From NCBI GenBank assembly GCA_943787985.1, contig CALSOO010000008.1:69501-133500 (forward strand): DNA of 64,000 nt. Direction: 5' to 3'. Numbering within the stretch: the first letter of the stretch is position 1; the number at the start of each line of letters is the position of its first letter. The notes beneath the pieces are model-generated. The model saw only the letters and a list, made by a program, of their open reading frames with translations, did no database searches and was not told the origin of the DNA. Source of the stretch: an uncultured Paracoccaceae bacterium (GTDB taxonomy: Bacteria > Pseudomonadota > Alphaproteobacteria > Rhodobacterales > Rhodobacteraceae). A program made the position numbers and the translations under genes. Below, in pieces: positions 34,781 to 42,620 of the stretch.

Positions 34781-35683
34781 ATGCAAAGCCTTGATCCAAG
34801 ACAAACCTCCTGCTTCCTGAGCGCAGTTCAGTGTGGGACGTTACGCGCCGCTGCTGAACAACTCGCTTTGGAACCTTCAACCGTTAGCCGCAACATTTCT
34901 GCGCTCGAAAAAGTGTTGGCCACGACATTGGTCGAACGCGGGCGGCTTGGTGTCCGCGCCACAGAGGCCGGCGAATTGTTAATCTCTTTTCTTTCGCAGC
35001 AAGAGGGCGCGCTTGATCTACTTCAATCTGAATTTGACGCCCTTGCGGGTATGAAGCGTGGCAATGTGGCGATTGCCGCTGGCGAAGGTTTTGTTGGAGA
35101 TCTTTTTGACAACGCATTGGCTGCCTTTTCGTTGGCCTACCCCGACATCACATTTTCGCTGTCGGTTGGATCAACCGAGGATGTCTTGCATCAAGTTACC
35201 TCAGAGCAGGCGCATCTAGGTTTGGCATATAACGTCCCCAAGACTCCGCAAGTGAGGGTTCAAACGTCTTGCGCACAGCCACTTGTTGGGCTGGTCAAAC
35301 GCGGCGGACCTTATGACACCGAGCAACCGTTTTCATTGGATGACCTTGCTGCGATGCCATGTGCGGTTCCCCCAAAGAGCTTTGGCATCGGGGCGATGAT
35401 CACAGCCGTTGAGGCCAAACAAGGTGTAAGGTTGCGCGCGGTGATAGAGACGGGTTCGATTTCTGCACTGAAAGCGTTTGTGCGCAATGATATGGGCTGC
35501 ACGATCTTGCCAAGGTTCGTCGTTGAAAGCGAACTTTCCGCAGGATTGATGGTGGCGCGTTCGATCCCTCGTGCGATTTTTCCAGATGGCCAGTCATCCC
35601 TTATTCGCAAGGAAGGTCGCAAGCTTCCGCAAGCGGCCCAACTTTTGCTCAAGCATTTGAAATCCATGTCCGCATTTACGTGA
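34781..35683 (+). CDS. LysR-family transcriptional regulator
   Basis: 300 residues. N-terminal HTH: LRAAAEQLALEPSTVSRNISALEKVL (about 21-46), then the usual linker helix and periplasmic-binding-like effector domain. It lies in the same direction as, and directly before, a five-gene metabolic cluster. A GTTGCGTC(T/C)AGCGCA motif stands in front of both itself and that cluster, suggesting autoregulation and control of the cluster (inference). No clear Shine-Dalgarno precedes ATG 34781. Confidence 0.9.
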   Translation: MQSLDPRQTSCFLSAVQCGTLRAAAEQLALEPSTVSRNISALEKVLATTLVERGRLGVRATEAGELLISFLSQQEGALDLLQSEFDALAGMKRGNVAIAAGEGFVGDLFDNALAAFSLAYPDITFSLSVGSTEDVLHQVTSEQAHLGLAYNVPKTPQVRVQTSCAQPLVGLVKRGGPYDTEQPFSLDDLAAMPCAVPPKSFGIGAMITAVEAKQGVRLRAVIETGSISALKAFVRNDMGCTILPRFVVESELSAGLMVARSIPRAIFPDGQSSLIRKEGRKLPQAAQLLLKHLKSMSAFT

Positions 35684-35692
35684 CTTACTTTC

Positions 35693-35709
35693 GTTGCGTC
35701 CAGCGCAAC
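35693..35709. promoter_or_regulatory. LysR-operator-like motif, copy 2 (upstream of dehydrogenase operon)
   Basis: GTTGCG-TCCAG-CGCAAC, a perfect 6-bp dyad. Its first 15 bases differ from copy 1 at one position. It lies 80 bases upstream of the dehydrogenase ATG, a usual distance for a LysR recognition site. Confidence 0.55.
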
Positions 35710-35788
35710 AAAGGTGATCATGAGTTGATATATATTGCGCCAAGCACATGCGGCATAGTCTGGGAAACACTTGTAAGGATCAGTGACA

Positions 35789-36649
35789 ATGCGGCTTGGA
35801 ATTATCGGATGCGGAAACATGGGGGGCGGCATGGCGTCCCAACTGGTCAAAAACGGGTTTGAATTGACTTGCTTTGATCCAAGCCCAGAGAACAGCGGCA
35901 AAATGGCGGCCCTTGGGGCAACGACAACCGCTTCTGCCAGTGCCTTGGCCAAAATCTGTGACGTCATCCTTCTGTCGTTGCCAAAGGCCGCCGTGGTCGA
36001 GGCCGTGATGGCCCAGATGTTGCCGGATATTCAGGCCGGCACTGTCATTTTAGATGCCTCAACATCCGAGCCAGCAACGTCGCAAGCCATGTCTGCCAAG
36101 GGTGCAGAACATGGGTTCGCATTTGTTGATGGCCCTGTAAGTGGTGGCCCAGCGGCGGCCAATGCGGGCACGATGACGATGTTGTTGGGCGGCGACGCTG
36201 ACGCGATTGAAACGTTGCGGCCTGCCTTGGACATCATCACCGCAAAGACGGTTAGGGTTGGTGGCTCAGGCGCGGGTCATGCCGCCAAGATCGCGAACAA
36301 CATGCTGTGTGCAGCCAATCTGGTCTTGGTCGGCGAAGCGATCCGTTTGGGCCAAGCCGCAGGGGTCAGCCCCGAAGATCTGCTGGAAGGGATCAATGCA
36401 GGGTCTGGTCGCAGTGGCGTAAGCGAGGTCAATTTTCCTAAATGGGTGTTGAACGATGCTTTTGATTCCGGCTTTACCATGGGCCTGATGCGCAAAGACG
36501 TGGGTCTTGCGCTTGATCTTGCGAAAAGCTCGAATGTTGATCTGAGCGGCTTTGCGAAGATTGCAGACATCTGGCTCAACGGGTCATCCGACATCGCCGA
36601 CAGCGACGACTTCAACGCAATTGTCAAAACCAATGCAAGGGAGGTTTGA
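35789..36649 (+). CDS. Beta-hydroxyacid dehydrogenase family protein (3-hydroxyisobutyrate dehydrogenase-like)
   Basis: 286 residues. Rossmann start MRLGIIGCGNMGGGMA; substrate motif FVDGPVSGGPAAANAGTMT; catalytic K167 and N171 in GAGHAAKIANNM. Unlike the GarR-like gene in the sugar-acid island, it keeps the canonical VSGG loop. Oxidises a 3-hydroxy acid to its semialdehyde with NAD(P); the aldehyde dehydrogenase that follows by one base would finish the oxidation. ATG 35789 has AAGGA 9 bases upstream; GTG 35783 is an alternative. Confidence 0.88.
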   Translation: MRLGIIGCGNMGGGMASQLVKNGFELTCFDPSPENSGKMAALGATTTASASALAKICDVILLSLPKAAVVEAVMAQMLPDIQAGTVILDASTSEPATSQAMSAKGAEHGFAFVDGPVSGGPAAANAGTMTMLLGGDADAIETLRPALDIITAKTVRVGGSGAGHAAKIANNMLCAANLVLVGEAIRLGQAAGVSPEDLLEGINAGSGRSGVSEVNFPKWVLNDAFDSGFTMGLMRKDVGLALDLAKSSNVDLSGFAKIADIWLNGSSDIADSDDFNAIVKTNAREV

Positions 36650-36650
36650 G

Positions 36651-38159
36651 ATGTCAGATCGTAAGCAGAAATTATTAGATGCGATGGCGGCTCTTGGGCT
36701 CGGCTCTCATCCTCAAAGCCTGATCAATGGTGATTTGATCGACGGCACAGGCGCCGACGTACAGCTGGTTGACCCTTTCACCGAAGAGGTCTTGCTCACC
36801 TATCCGGATGCGGGCGAAGCGCTGGCGAAAAAAGCGTGTGACGCCGCACAAAATGCTCAGGCCGGTTGGGCAAAGGGCATCTCGGCGGCAGCACGTGGTC
36901 AGGTCATGCAAGACATCGTGCGCGCTGTTCTCGCCAACGTAGAACCGCTCGCAATGATCGAGGCAATCGTCGCAGGCAAGCCGATCCGTGATTGCAGGAT
37001 TGAAGTCGCCAAGGTCGCGGAAATGTTCGCCTATTATGCGGGCTGGGCCGACAAGCTGCACGGCGAGGTAATCCCCGTGCCGTCTGGTCACCTGAACTAC
37101 ACGCAACGCGAACCGCTGGGCGTCGTATTCCAAATCACGCCTTGGAACGCACCTATCTTCACCGCTGGATGGCAAATCGCGCCAGCCATTGCGACAGGCA
37201 ATGGTGTGGTGATTAAACCGAGTGAATTGACACCAATCACAACCGTCGCCCTCGTTAAACTTGCAGAAAGTGTCGGCTTGCCAACTGGTTTGGTGAACGT
37301 GCTTTGCGGCTTGGGTCCAACATCAGGACAGGCCGCAATCGCGCACCCTGCTGTGCGAAAGGTAGTCTTTGTTGGCTCGCCTGAGACTGGCAAGCGGGTT
37401 GCCGTTGCCGCCGCCGAAGCGTTGAAGCCAGCGGTACTGGAACTTGGTGGCAAATCCGCAAACATCGTCTTTGAAGACGCAAATCTGGAACACGCCTGTC
37501 TTGGCGCTCAAGCGGCGATCTTTTCTGGCGCGGGACAAAGTTGTGTGGCTGGATCACGTCTGCTCGTGCATAAATCCGTTCATTCAAAGCTGGTCGATAT
37601 GCTGTCAAAGGGCATGAACAACATCAAACTCGGCGATCCACTGGATGAAGCCACGGAAGTTGGCCCGATCAGCAATGCTCGCCAGTTTGCCCATGTCAGC
37701 GAAATGGTAGAACTTTCTAAAAGCGAGGGCGCGTCGGTTCTGACGCGCACCGATAAAAAAGAACAAGGTTACTTCGTCCCACCAACCATCCTGAACGGAT
37801 TGTCCAATGTGGCAAAGGCGGCGCAGCAGGAAATCTTTGGCCCGGTCGTCACAGCGATCCCGTTCGAGGACGAAGCCGACGCTATCGCGCTTGCGAATGC
37901 CACCGACTTTGGACTGGCGGGTGCTGTGTGGACTGCCGATGTGGGACGTGCGCACCGAATGGCCGACGCTGTGCGTGCGGGTACGTTTTGGATCAACAGC
38001 TATAAGGCAATCCATGTCTCATCCCCTTTTGGCGGGTCACTTAGCTCTGGTTTTGGGCGCTCTAGTGGAACGGATGCTTTGATGGAATACACCTCTGCCA
38101 AAAGCGTCTGGCTTGACAGCGCACCAAAACCACGCATCGCTTTCGGGTATGTTTCTTAA
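36651..38159 (+). CDS. NAD(P)-dependent aldehyde dehydrogenase
   Basis: 502 residues. GVVFQITPWNAPIFTAGW cofactor segment, general base E264 (LELGGKSAN), nucleophile C298 (GAGQSCVAGS), C-terminal PFGGSLSSGFGRSSG. Strong GGGAGG ribosome site. Together with the upstream dehydrogenase it forms a two-step alcohol-to-acid unit. The same catalytic numbering as HpaE shows both are full-length members of the superfamily, not that they share a substrate. Confidence 0.92.
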   Translation: MSDRKQKLLDAMAALGLGSHPQSLINGDLIDGTGADVQLVDPFTEEVLLTYPDAGEALAKKACDAAQNAQAGWAKGISAAARGQVMQDIVRAVLANVEPLAMIEAIVAGKPIRDCRIEVAKVAEMFAYYAGWADKLHGEVIPVPSGHLNYTQREPLGVVFQITPWNAPIFTAGWQIAPAIATGNGVVIKPSELTPITTVALVKLAESVGLPTGLVNVLCGLGPTSGQAAIAHPAVRKVVFVGSPETGKRVAVAAAEALKPAVLELGGKSANIVFEDANLEHACLGAQAAIFSGAGQSCVAGSRLLVHKSVHSKLVDMLSKGMNNIKLGDPLDEATEVGPISNARQFAHVSEMVELSKSEGASVLTRTDKKEQGYFVPPTILNGLSNVAKAAQQEIFGPVVTAIPFEDEADAIALANATDFGLAGAVWTADVGRAHRMADAVRAGTFWINSYKAIHVSSPFGGSLSSGFGRSSGTDALMEYTSAKSVWLDSAPKPRIAFGYVS

Positions 38160-38170
38160 AGGGAAAATTG

Positions 38171-38902
38171 ATGAAACTGGTTGATGACGTCCAAGCACTC
38201 CTGAACGGTGATCCTCAATTGGCGCGGGTGCTTCATCTCGGCGCCTTTGAGGACTTTCCGCAATTGGCCGGGGCTTTGTTCAGTCAGCTTTGCAACAGCG
38301 ATTCTATTGGGAACGTCGTTCAATCGGTCTTTGCTTCAGATAGTCCACTGGTCGAAACCACCCTTTATGATATTGCCGAAACCGCGCGTCGCAATTTCGA
38401 ACCCGGCGGCCAGTCTGCTACTTTTCTGTTCTCACGGGGGGTGCAGGCGGTCATGGCGCATCGCGTCGCGCATAAGCTGTGGGTGGACGGTGATACAAAC
38501 CTATCTCTCGCGATGAAGGTCAGTTGTGGTCGGGCATTCGCAACGGACATTCACCCTGCCGCGCAGATCGGCGCAGGCCTGTGGCTTGACCATGGCTTGG
38601 GCTTTGTTGTGGGTGAGACGTCTGTGATCGGCGAAGACGTATCGATTTGGCATAACGTCACTCTTGGCAGCACGCTGAATGACAGCGGTGCGCATCGCCA
38701 TCCACATGTTGGCACAGGTGCGGTGATCGGTGCAGGAGCCATCCTTCTGGGCGGCATCACCATCGGCGCCCACGCCAATATCGCAGCGGGGTCAATTGTT
38801 GTGGACGACATCCCCGAGGGCATGGTTGCGGTTGGATCAAAGGCCAGCGTTCGGGGCCGTGCCAGCGTCAGTTTTGTTCAAACAAAAGGAACATCCTCAT
38901 GA
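38171..38902 (+). CDS. Serine O-acetyltransferase-like protein (CysE family)
   Basis: 243 residues. N-terminal helical part (RGVQAVMAHRVAHKLW), then left-handed hexapeptide repeats: DIHPAAQIGAGLWLDHGLGFVVGE, SIWHNVTLGST, AVIGAGAILLGGITIGAHANIAAGSIV. D/H pairs typical of CysE catalysis are visible (DIHPAA and DHGLG). Classical CysE acetylates serine for cysteine synthesis. Its place inside a catabolic-type operon suggests acetylation of a pathway intermediate or link to sulfur metabolism (inference). The start overlaps nothing; its stop overlaps the next ATG. Confidence 0.87.
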   Translation: MKLVDDVQALLNGDPQLARVLHLGAFEDFPQLAGALFSQLCNSDSIGNVVQSVFASDSPLVETTLYDIAETARRNFEPGGQSATFLFSRGVQAVMAHRVAHKLWVDGDTNLSLAMKVSCGRAFATDIHPAAQIGAGLWLDHGLGFVVGETSVIGEDVSIWHNVTLGSTLNDSGAHRHPHVGTGAVIGAGAILLGGITIGAHANIAAGSIVVDDIPEGMVAVGSKASVRGRASVSFVQTKGTSS

Positions 38903-39783
38903 ACGCTTCTTTTGGAATTGATCACCCGCTGCTTGCGACCCACGATATTGATGCCCTGCGCGAACGCCTGATATCTTTGGGTTTCAACATGACAGCCATC
39001 GGCAAGCATCCGTGGGGCACAAGTACGAGCCTTGCGATGTTTGACGGCTGCCTGCTTGAGATCATGGGCATATATGATGACACGTTGCTGGACGAAGTAC
39101 CTGCCGGGGACTTTCGGTTCGGACGGCATATTTATGAGTATCTGAATATCCGCGAAGGCGTCGCCTTATCGGCGTTGCACAGCACCAATTCGGTGGACGA
39201 TGCCAAGCATGCGCAGAAGGCAGGTTTCGCCGTCGCTGGGCATTTGGAGTTTGGTCGCGATGTAATTCTGCCGGACGGTACCGAGGGGCGCACAAAAACC
39301 ACGCTTGCGCTGTTGCCCGATGCCACCTTCCCGCGATTGTCGTTCTTTCTATGCCAACAACATCGCCCCGATCTTATCTATGTGCCGGAATGGTTAAAGC
39401 ACCCCAACACAGTTAACGGCATCTGCGGCGTTAATATTGTTGCTGATGAAAAGCACCACGCAGCCTTGCAGACCCAGTTCGGCGGCTTGTACAAGGGCTT
39501 CGAGGTTTTGAAGGGTGGCTTTCAATACCGGACGGCCAATGGTGCGCTAAGGGTTCTGGCCGCTGATGCCTTTGAAAACAACATTGGACCTCTTACCGAT
39601 GAAATTCGCAAAGAAGGCACCCCAAGTATTGCCGGAATGGACTTCACGACCGGCGACCTGAGTGCTCTCTTGGACTACATTATCAAAAGTGAAGTCGATC
39701 ACTGTGCTGTTGAAAACGGTGTGGTGTTGACCAACCAATCTCTTACAGCCAATACAATCATGCGCTTTTTCGAGCGGCATTAA
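38899..39783 (+). CDS. VOC-superfamily (glyoxalase-like domain) protein
   Basis: 294 residues. Starts GIDHPLLATHDIDALRERLISLGF, a glyoxalase-fold first strand with its metal-type histidine; second half begins NTVNGICGVNIVADEKHHAAL. It looks like the two-module Glyoxalase_3-type proteins of unknown function. Coupled by ATGA to the acetyltransferase. It may be a lyase, dioxygenase or epimerase on the operon substrate; no specific reaction can be read. Confidence 0.78.
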   Translation: MNASFGIDHPLLATHDIDALRERLISLGFNMTAIGKHPWGTSTSLAMFDGCLLEIMGIYDDTLLDEVPAGDFRFGRHIYEYLNIREGVALSALHSTNSVDDAKHAQKAGFAVAGHLEFGRDVILPDGTEGRTKTTLALLPDATFPRLSFFLCQQHRPDLIYVPEWLKHPNTVNGICGVNIVADEKHHAALQTQFGGLYKGFEVLKGGFQYRTANGALRVLAADAFENNIGPLTDEIRKEGTPSIAGMDFTTGDLSALLDYIIKSEVDHCAVENGVVLTNQSLTANTIMRFFERH

Positions 39784-39935
39784 GGTTCACTGTAAAAGGC
39801 AGATCACAGAACCGCGCCACGTGAATTCGTCGAATATGCCATGACTGCTTCGCGAGGTAAGCCGTCATCTATACATTGTGCAGCATCGATCAGATTAGGC
39901 ACGAACCGGTCTGATGCATTTGCGGTATCCGCCGG

Positions 39936-40047
39936 ACAAAGGCCGCTGAAACCTACCGCGAAACGGGGAACTTGCGGGCGGTACAACTGCTTCTTGGCCA
40001 CACAAAGATCGACAGCACGGTGCGATACTTGGGCGTCGAAGTCGAAC
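39936..40047 (+). pseudogene. Tyrosine recombinase/integrase C-terminal remnant
   Basis: A short open stretch reads RRTKAAETYRETGNLRAVQ then LLLGHTKIDSTVRYLGVEVE. This is the box-II end of tyrosine recombinases, with LLGHTKIDST(V)RYLGV carrying the HxxR-type and Tyr residues. No N-terminal domain is present before it and the end runs into unrelated sequence overlapping the cyclase 3' end. A dead remnant, evidence of former mobile DNA here. Confidence 0.7.
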
Positions 40048-40070
40048 CTGGGCGGCCAAGACGGCCCGCA

Positions 40071-41366
40071 CTACAAAGCGAGGACTTCCATGGCCTGAGA
40101 ACTCCCTCTCAGGTCCACCAGTCCAATGGGCCTGAAATCATCAGCACCCGCGCCCACGAGATCCAATGTCGAACGGGAGACAACAAGGTTTTTATTGTGT
40201 TTCTTGGCAACCTCTTCCAGCCGGGATGCCAGATTGACTGTTGTTCCGATTGCTGTGAACTCTAGCCTGCGCGTGTCTCCAACAGCCCCGATGATCGCCG
40301 GACCTGTATGGACGCCTATTGCAAGGTCGATGGGACACAAGCCCTCGGACTTTCGCGCGTCATTCCAGCGTTCGGTTGCGCGTAAAATGTTGCGCGCACA
40401 AGCAAGTGCGTCTTTCGCAGCTTGGGAAATGTCGCTGTTCAATCCAAAGATCAAAAGAGCACCATCGCCGATGAATTTATCGACAATTCCGTTGTTCTCC
40501 AAGGCCACGTCCGTCACCTGCGCTCTAAACTCGCTGAGGAGTTCGGCCGTTTCTCTTGGCGAAATAAGCTCTGCAACCGCGGTAAAGCCACGAATATCGA
40601 CAAACAGCACAGCCAGATCTGTTTCCTGTCCAACACGCAGTGCTTCAATATCCAGGTCACTCATCGCATCGGAAATTTCGTTGGGAATAAAACGCTTTCG
40701 GTTCTCAGCGGTCTCTGTTTCCCTGCCAACTCTTTCGACAAGCTTTTTGGTTTGGTAGACTGCGATGCCAATAAGGCCAGCCATAGCTATAAGCATGATC
40801 AGCCGGATAAGTATTGGTGGCAAAGAATATAGGGCCTGAAGTTCGATCAAAGCCGCATCCGGGATAGGCATGCCGATCTGTGGGTTGTGAAACAAAACCA
40901 ATGCGCACAACGCCAAAAGGAGGGATGAGGTGGCAATGTGCAGAAAGATTTGCGACCGCAACGCCTGAACGCAAATAACCAAAGCAACAATCAGCAGAAC
41001 CGGACTGGCAAAGGCCAACAGTGATGGTGTGAGCGGATCCGAAACATCGACGTAAAGCTGAAAAGAGACAATCGCCACCTCGGCAAAGTTGAATGCCCAG
41101 CTCATCCATGGCCGAAACCGTAAGGCGTTGGAGAAGTAGAAATTGGCCGCCCCTAAGGTGAAATAGGCCACGGCTCCAAGACGCAAAAAGTTGAGTTCTG
41201 TCAGTCGCCCTTCCAAACCGGCAACATCCGTTTGTGACAGAACATATGAGACGCCAATAAAGAGCATGGTTGCCAGTGCCATGCGCAGTACACTGATAAG
41301 CCGCTCGGCTTTTACATCTGCCTGTGCAACAATTTTAGCCGCGAGTGTTTCTCGATTTGACGCCAT
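40071..41366 (-). CDS. Adenylate/guanylate cyclase domain protein with membrane part
   Basis: 431 residues. N-terminal half has about six hydrophobic segments (roughly 20-215); C-terminal class III nucleotidyl cyclase domain with metal-binding FVDIRGFTAVAE, VDKFIGDGALLIFG and GVHTGPAIIGAVG, and TAIGTTVNLASRLEE. It would make cAMP (or cGMP) in response to a membrane-sensed signal. Single gene, start ATG 41366. Substrate choice is not decided from sequence. Confidence 0.9.
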   Translation of the reverse strand: MASNRETLAAKIVAQADVKAERLISVLRMALATMLFIGVSYVLSQTDVAGLEGRLTELNFLRLGAVAYFTLGAANFYFSNALRFRPWMSWAFNFAEVAIVSFQLYVDVSDPLTPSLLAFASPVLLIVALVICVQALRSQIFLHIATSSLLLALCALVLFHNPQIGMPIPDAALIELQALYSLPPILIRLIMLIAMAGLIGIAVYQTKKLVERVGRETETAENRKRFIPNEISDAMSDLDIEALRVGQETDLAVLFVDIRGFTAVAELISPRETAELLSEFRAQVTDVALENNGIVDKFIGDGALLIFGLNSDISQAAKDALACARNILRATERWNDARKSEGLCPIDLAIGVHTGPAIIGAVGDTRRLEFTAIGTTVNLASRLEEVAKKHNKNLVVSRSTLDLVGAGADDFRPIGLVDLRGSSQAMEVLAL

Positions 41367-41792
41367 AGGCTTTTTTACACCTGGACTGAGGCCCGCACAA
41401 TGGCCCGCTAAATTCCGCGTGTTGATAACATTAGAGCACGCAATCAGCGACCGCAGTCGTCAGACCAAAACTGTCAATTGGCAGCTTTGGTCACGACGTC
41501 CGAAAGGGTGTCCAACCGAAAATGATCGCAATTGTTGGAAGGCTGCTCAGGTGCTGGGAGGGTCCTTTGTAAAGCTCTTGCGCGTGAAAAGGGGGAAAAA
41601 ATTGCAACACTGGCTGACATTTCGAACAGGTTTTGCGGTTTTTTGTTAGAAAACCATTCAATGATTGCAGAAGTTTAGCCTGCGTTTTCAATAAATCTTC
41701 ACAAAAGTTGCGTTTTTTTCCGTGCGCATGTCGAAATACCTGAACGGCGAACGTCCTAGGGGTATCGAAACACAAAAATAGGTAGTCTTACA
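41367..41792. other. Intergenic stretch of about 425 bases
   Basis: No gene recognised. Contains A/T-rich runs and presumably the promoters of the divergent cyclase and MAPEG genes; no clear motif is assignable. Confidence 0.4.
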
Positions 41793-42203
41793 ATGTTTAC
41801 AGTCACACCAATCTACGCCCTTGCAGTTGCAGTCATCACCCTTGCCCTTTGGTTTCGGGTGACATCATACAGAGGCAACAATGGCATCTCGATCGGCGAC
41901 AATGGCATCTCGATCGGCGACAATGGCGATGTGAATTTGCTACAGCGCGTCCGCCAACATGGGAACTGTGTTGAATGGAGCAGCTTCATCCTGATCATGA
42001 TGATCCTCGCTGAGGGTATGGGGGCACCGGGTCTCTACATCCATATTTCGGGAGCTTTGCTTCTGATTGGCCGCATTGCCCATCCGTTTGGCCTCAAGAT
42101 CGACAACGCCGGGCACCCTATGCGCTACGTCGGCAATGGCACAAACATTCTGGCGGCCTTGAACATCATGGTCTGCTTGGGCGTGAATATCCTTGGCCTG
42201 TAA
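41793..42203 (+). CDS. MAPEG family membrane protein
   Basis: 136 residues, four hydrophobic segments. Family signature LLQRVRQHGNCVEWSSFILIMM and the C-terminal AHPFGL...RYVGNGTNILAALNIMV. MAPEG proteins of bacteria resemble glutathione-dependent membrane transferases, exact role unknown. The loop after the first segment contains a perfect in-frame 21-bp tandem duplication adding NGISIGD twice. It precedes the YCII/ECF42 pair on the same strand. Confidence 0.88.
   Translation: MFTVTPIYALAVAVITLALWFRVTSYRGNNGISIGDNGISIGDNGDVNLLQRVRQHGNCVEWSSFILIMMILAEGMGAPGLYIHISGALLLIGRIAHPFGLKIDNAGHPMRYVGNGTNILAALNIMVCLGVNILGL
41880..41921 (+). repeat. 21-bp tandem repeat within MAPEG gene
   Basis: Two exact copies of a 21-bp unit (41880-41900, 41901-41921; begins AATGGCATCTCG) followed by the start of a third (AATGGCGA). 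It encodes NGISIGD-NGISIGD-NGD; being a multiple of three it keeps the frame. Confidence 0.95.
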
Positions 42204-42258
42204 TCCCCTGAACTTGACACTCAAGAACTGAACAAACTTGAACTGAAGGACTGAACCA

Positions 42259-42617
42259 ATGAAATATATGCTCTTGATCTACAACACCCCGCCGAAGAAC
42301 CCACGTATGGGACACCGGAATTTGATGCCATGATGGGAGGCTTCTTTGCCGCCAACGAGAAGATGCAGGCAGATGGTGTGCTGGTAGATGGAGAAGGCTT
42401 GCAAGGGATTGAAACCGCCACATCGCTGCGGATCAAATCCGGGAAAGTCGAAACCATGGATGGCCCGTTTGCTGAAACGCGCGAGCATCTAGGGGGCTAC
42501 TATGTCGTGGATGTGCCGGACCTTGATGCAGCACTCAAATACGCGGCCCTGATCCCATCCGCAAACTTTGGGACAATCGAGGTCCGCCCTCTAATGGACT
42601 ACAATCCAGCAGGATAA
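42259..42617 (+). CDS. YCII-domain (DGPF) protein, one-base frameshift
   Basis: Two frames join into a 119-residue YCII-related protein: MKYMLLIYNTPP... then YGTPEFDAMMGGFFAANEKM... with the family hallmark MDGPFAETREHLGGYYVVD. One base is missing near 42290-42293 (CCCCGCC-GAAGAA); with it, the span becomes 360 bases. ATG 42259 follows AAGGA. DGPF proteins accompany ECF42 sigma factors, as here (3 bases upstream of the sigma gene). Probably a sequencing deletion, though a real mutation is possible. Confidence 0.85.
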
Positions 42618-42620
42618 CCC

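Noticed and set aside
41879-41930. CRISPR-like short repeat
   Set aside because: Only two exact adjacent copies without spacers and in a coding frame: a tandem duplication, not an array.
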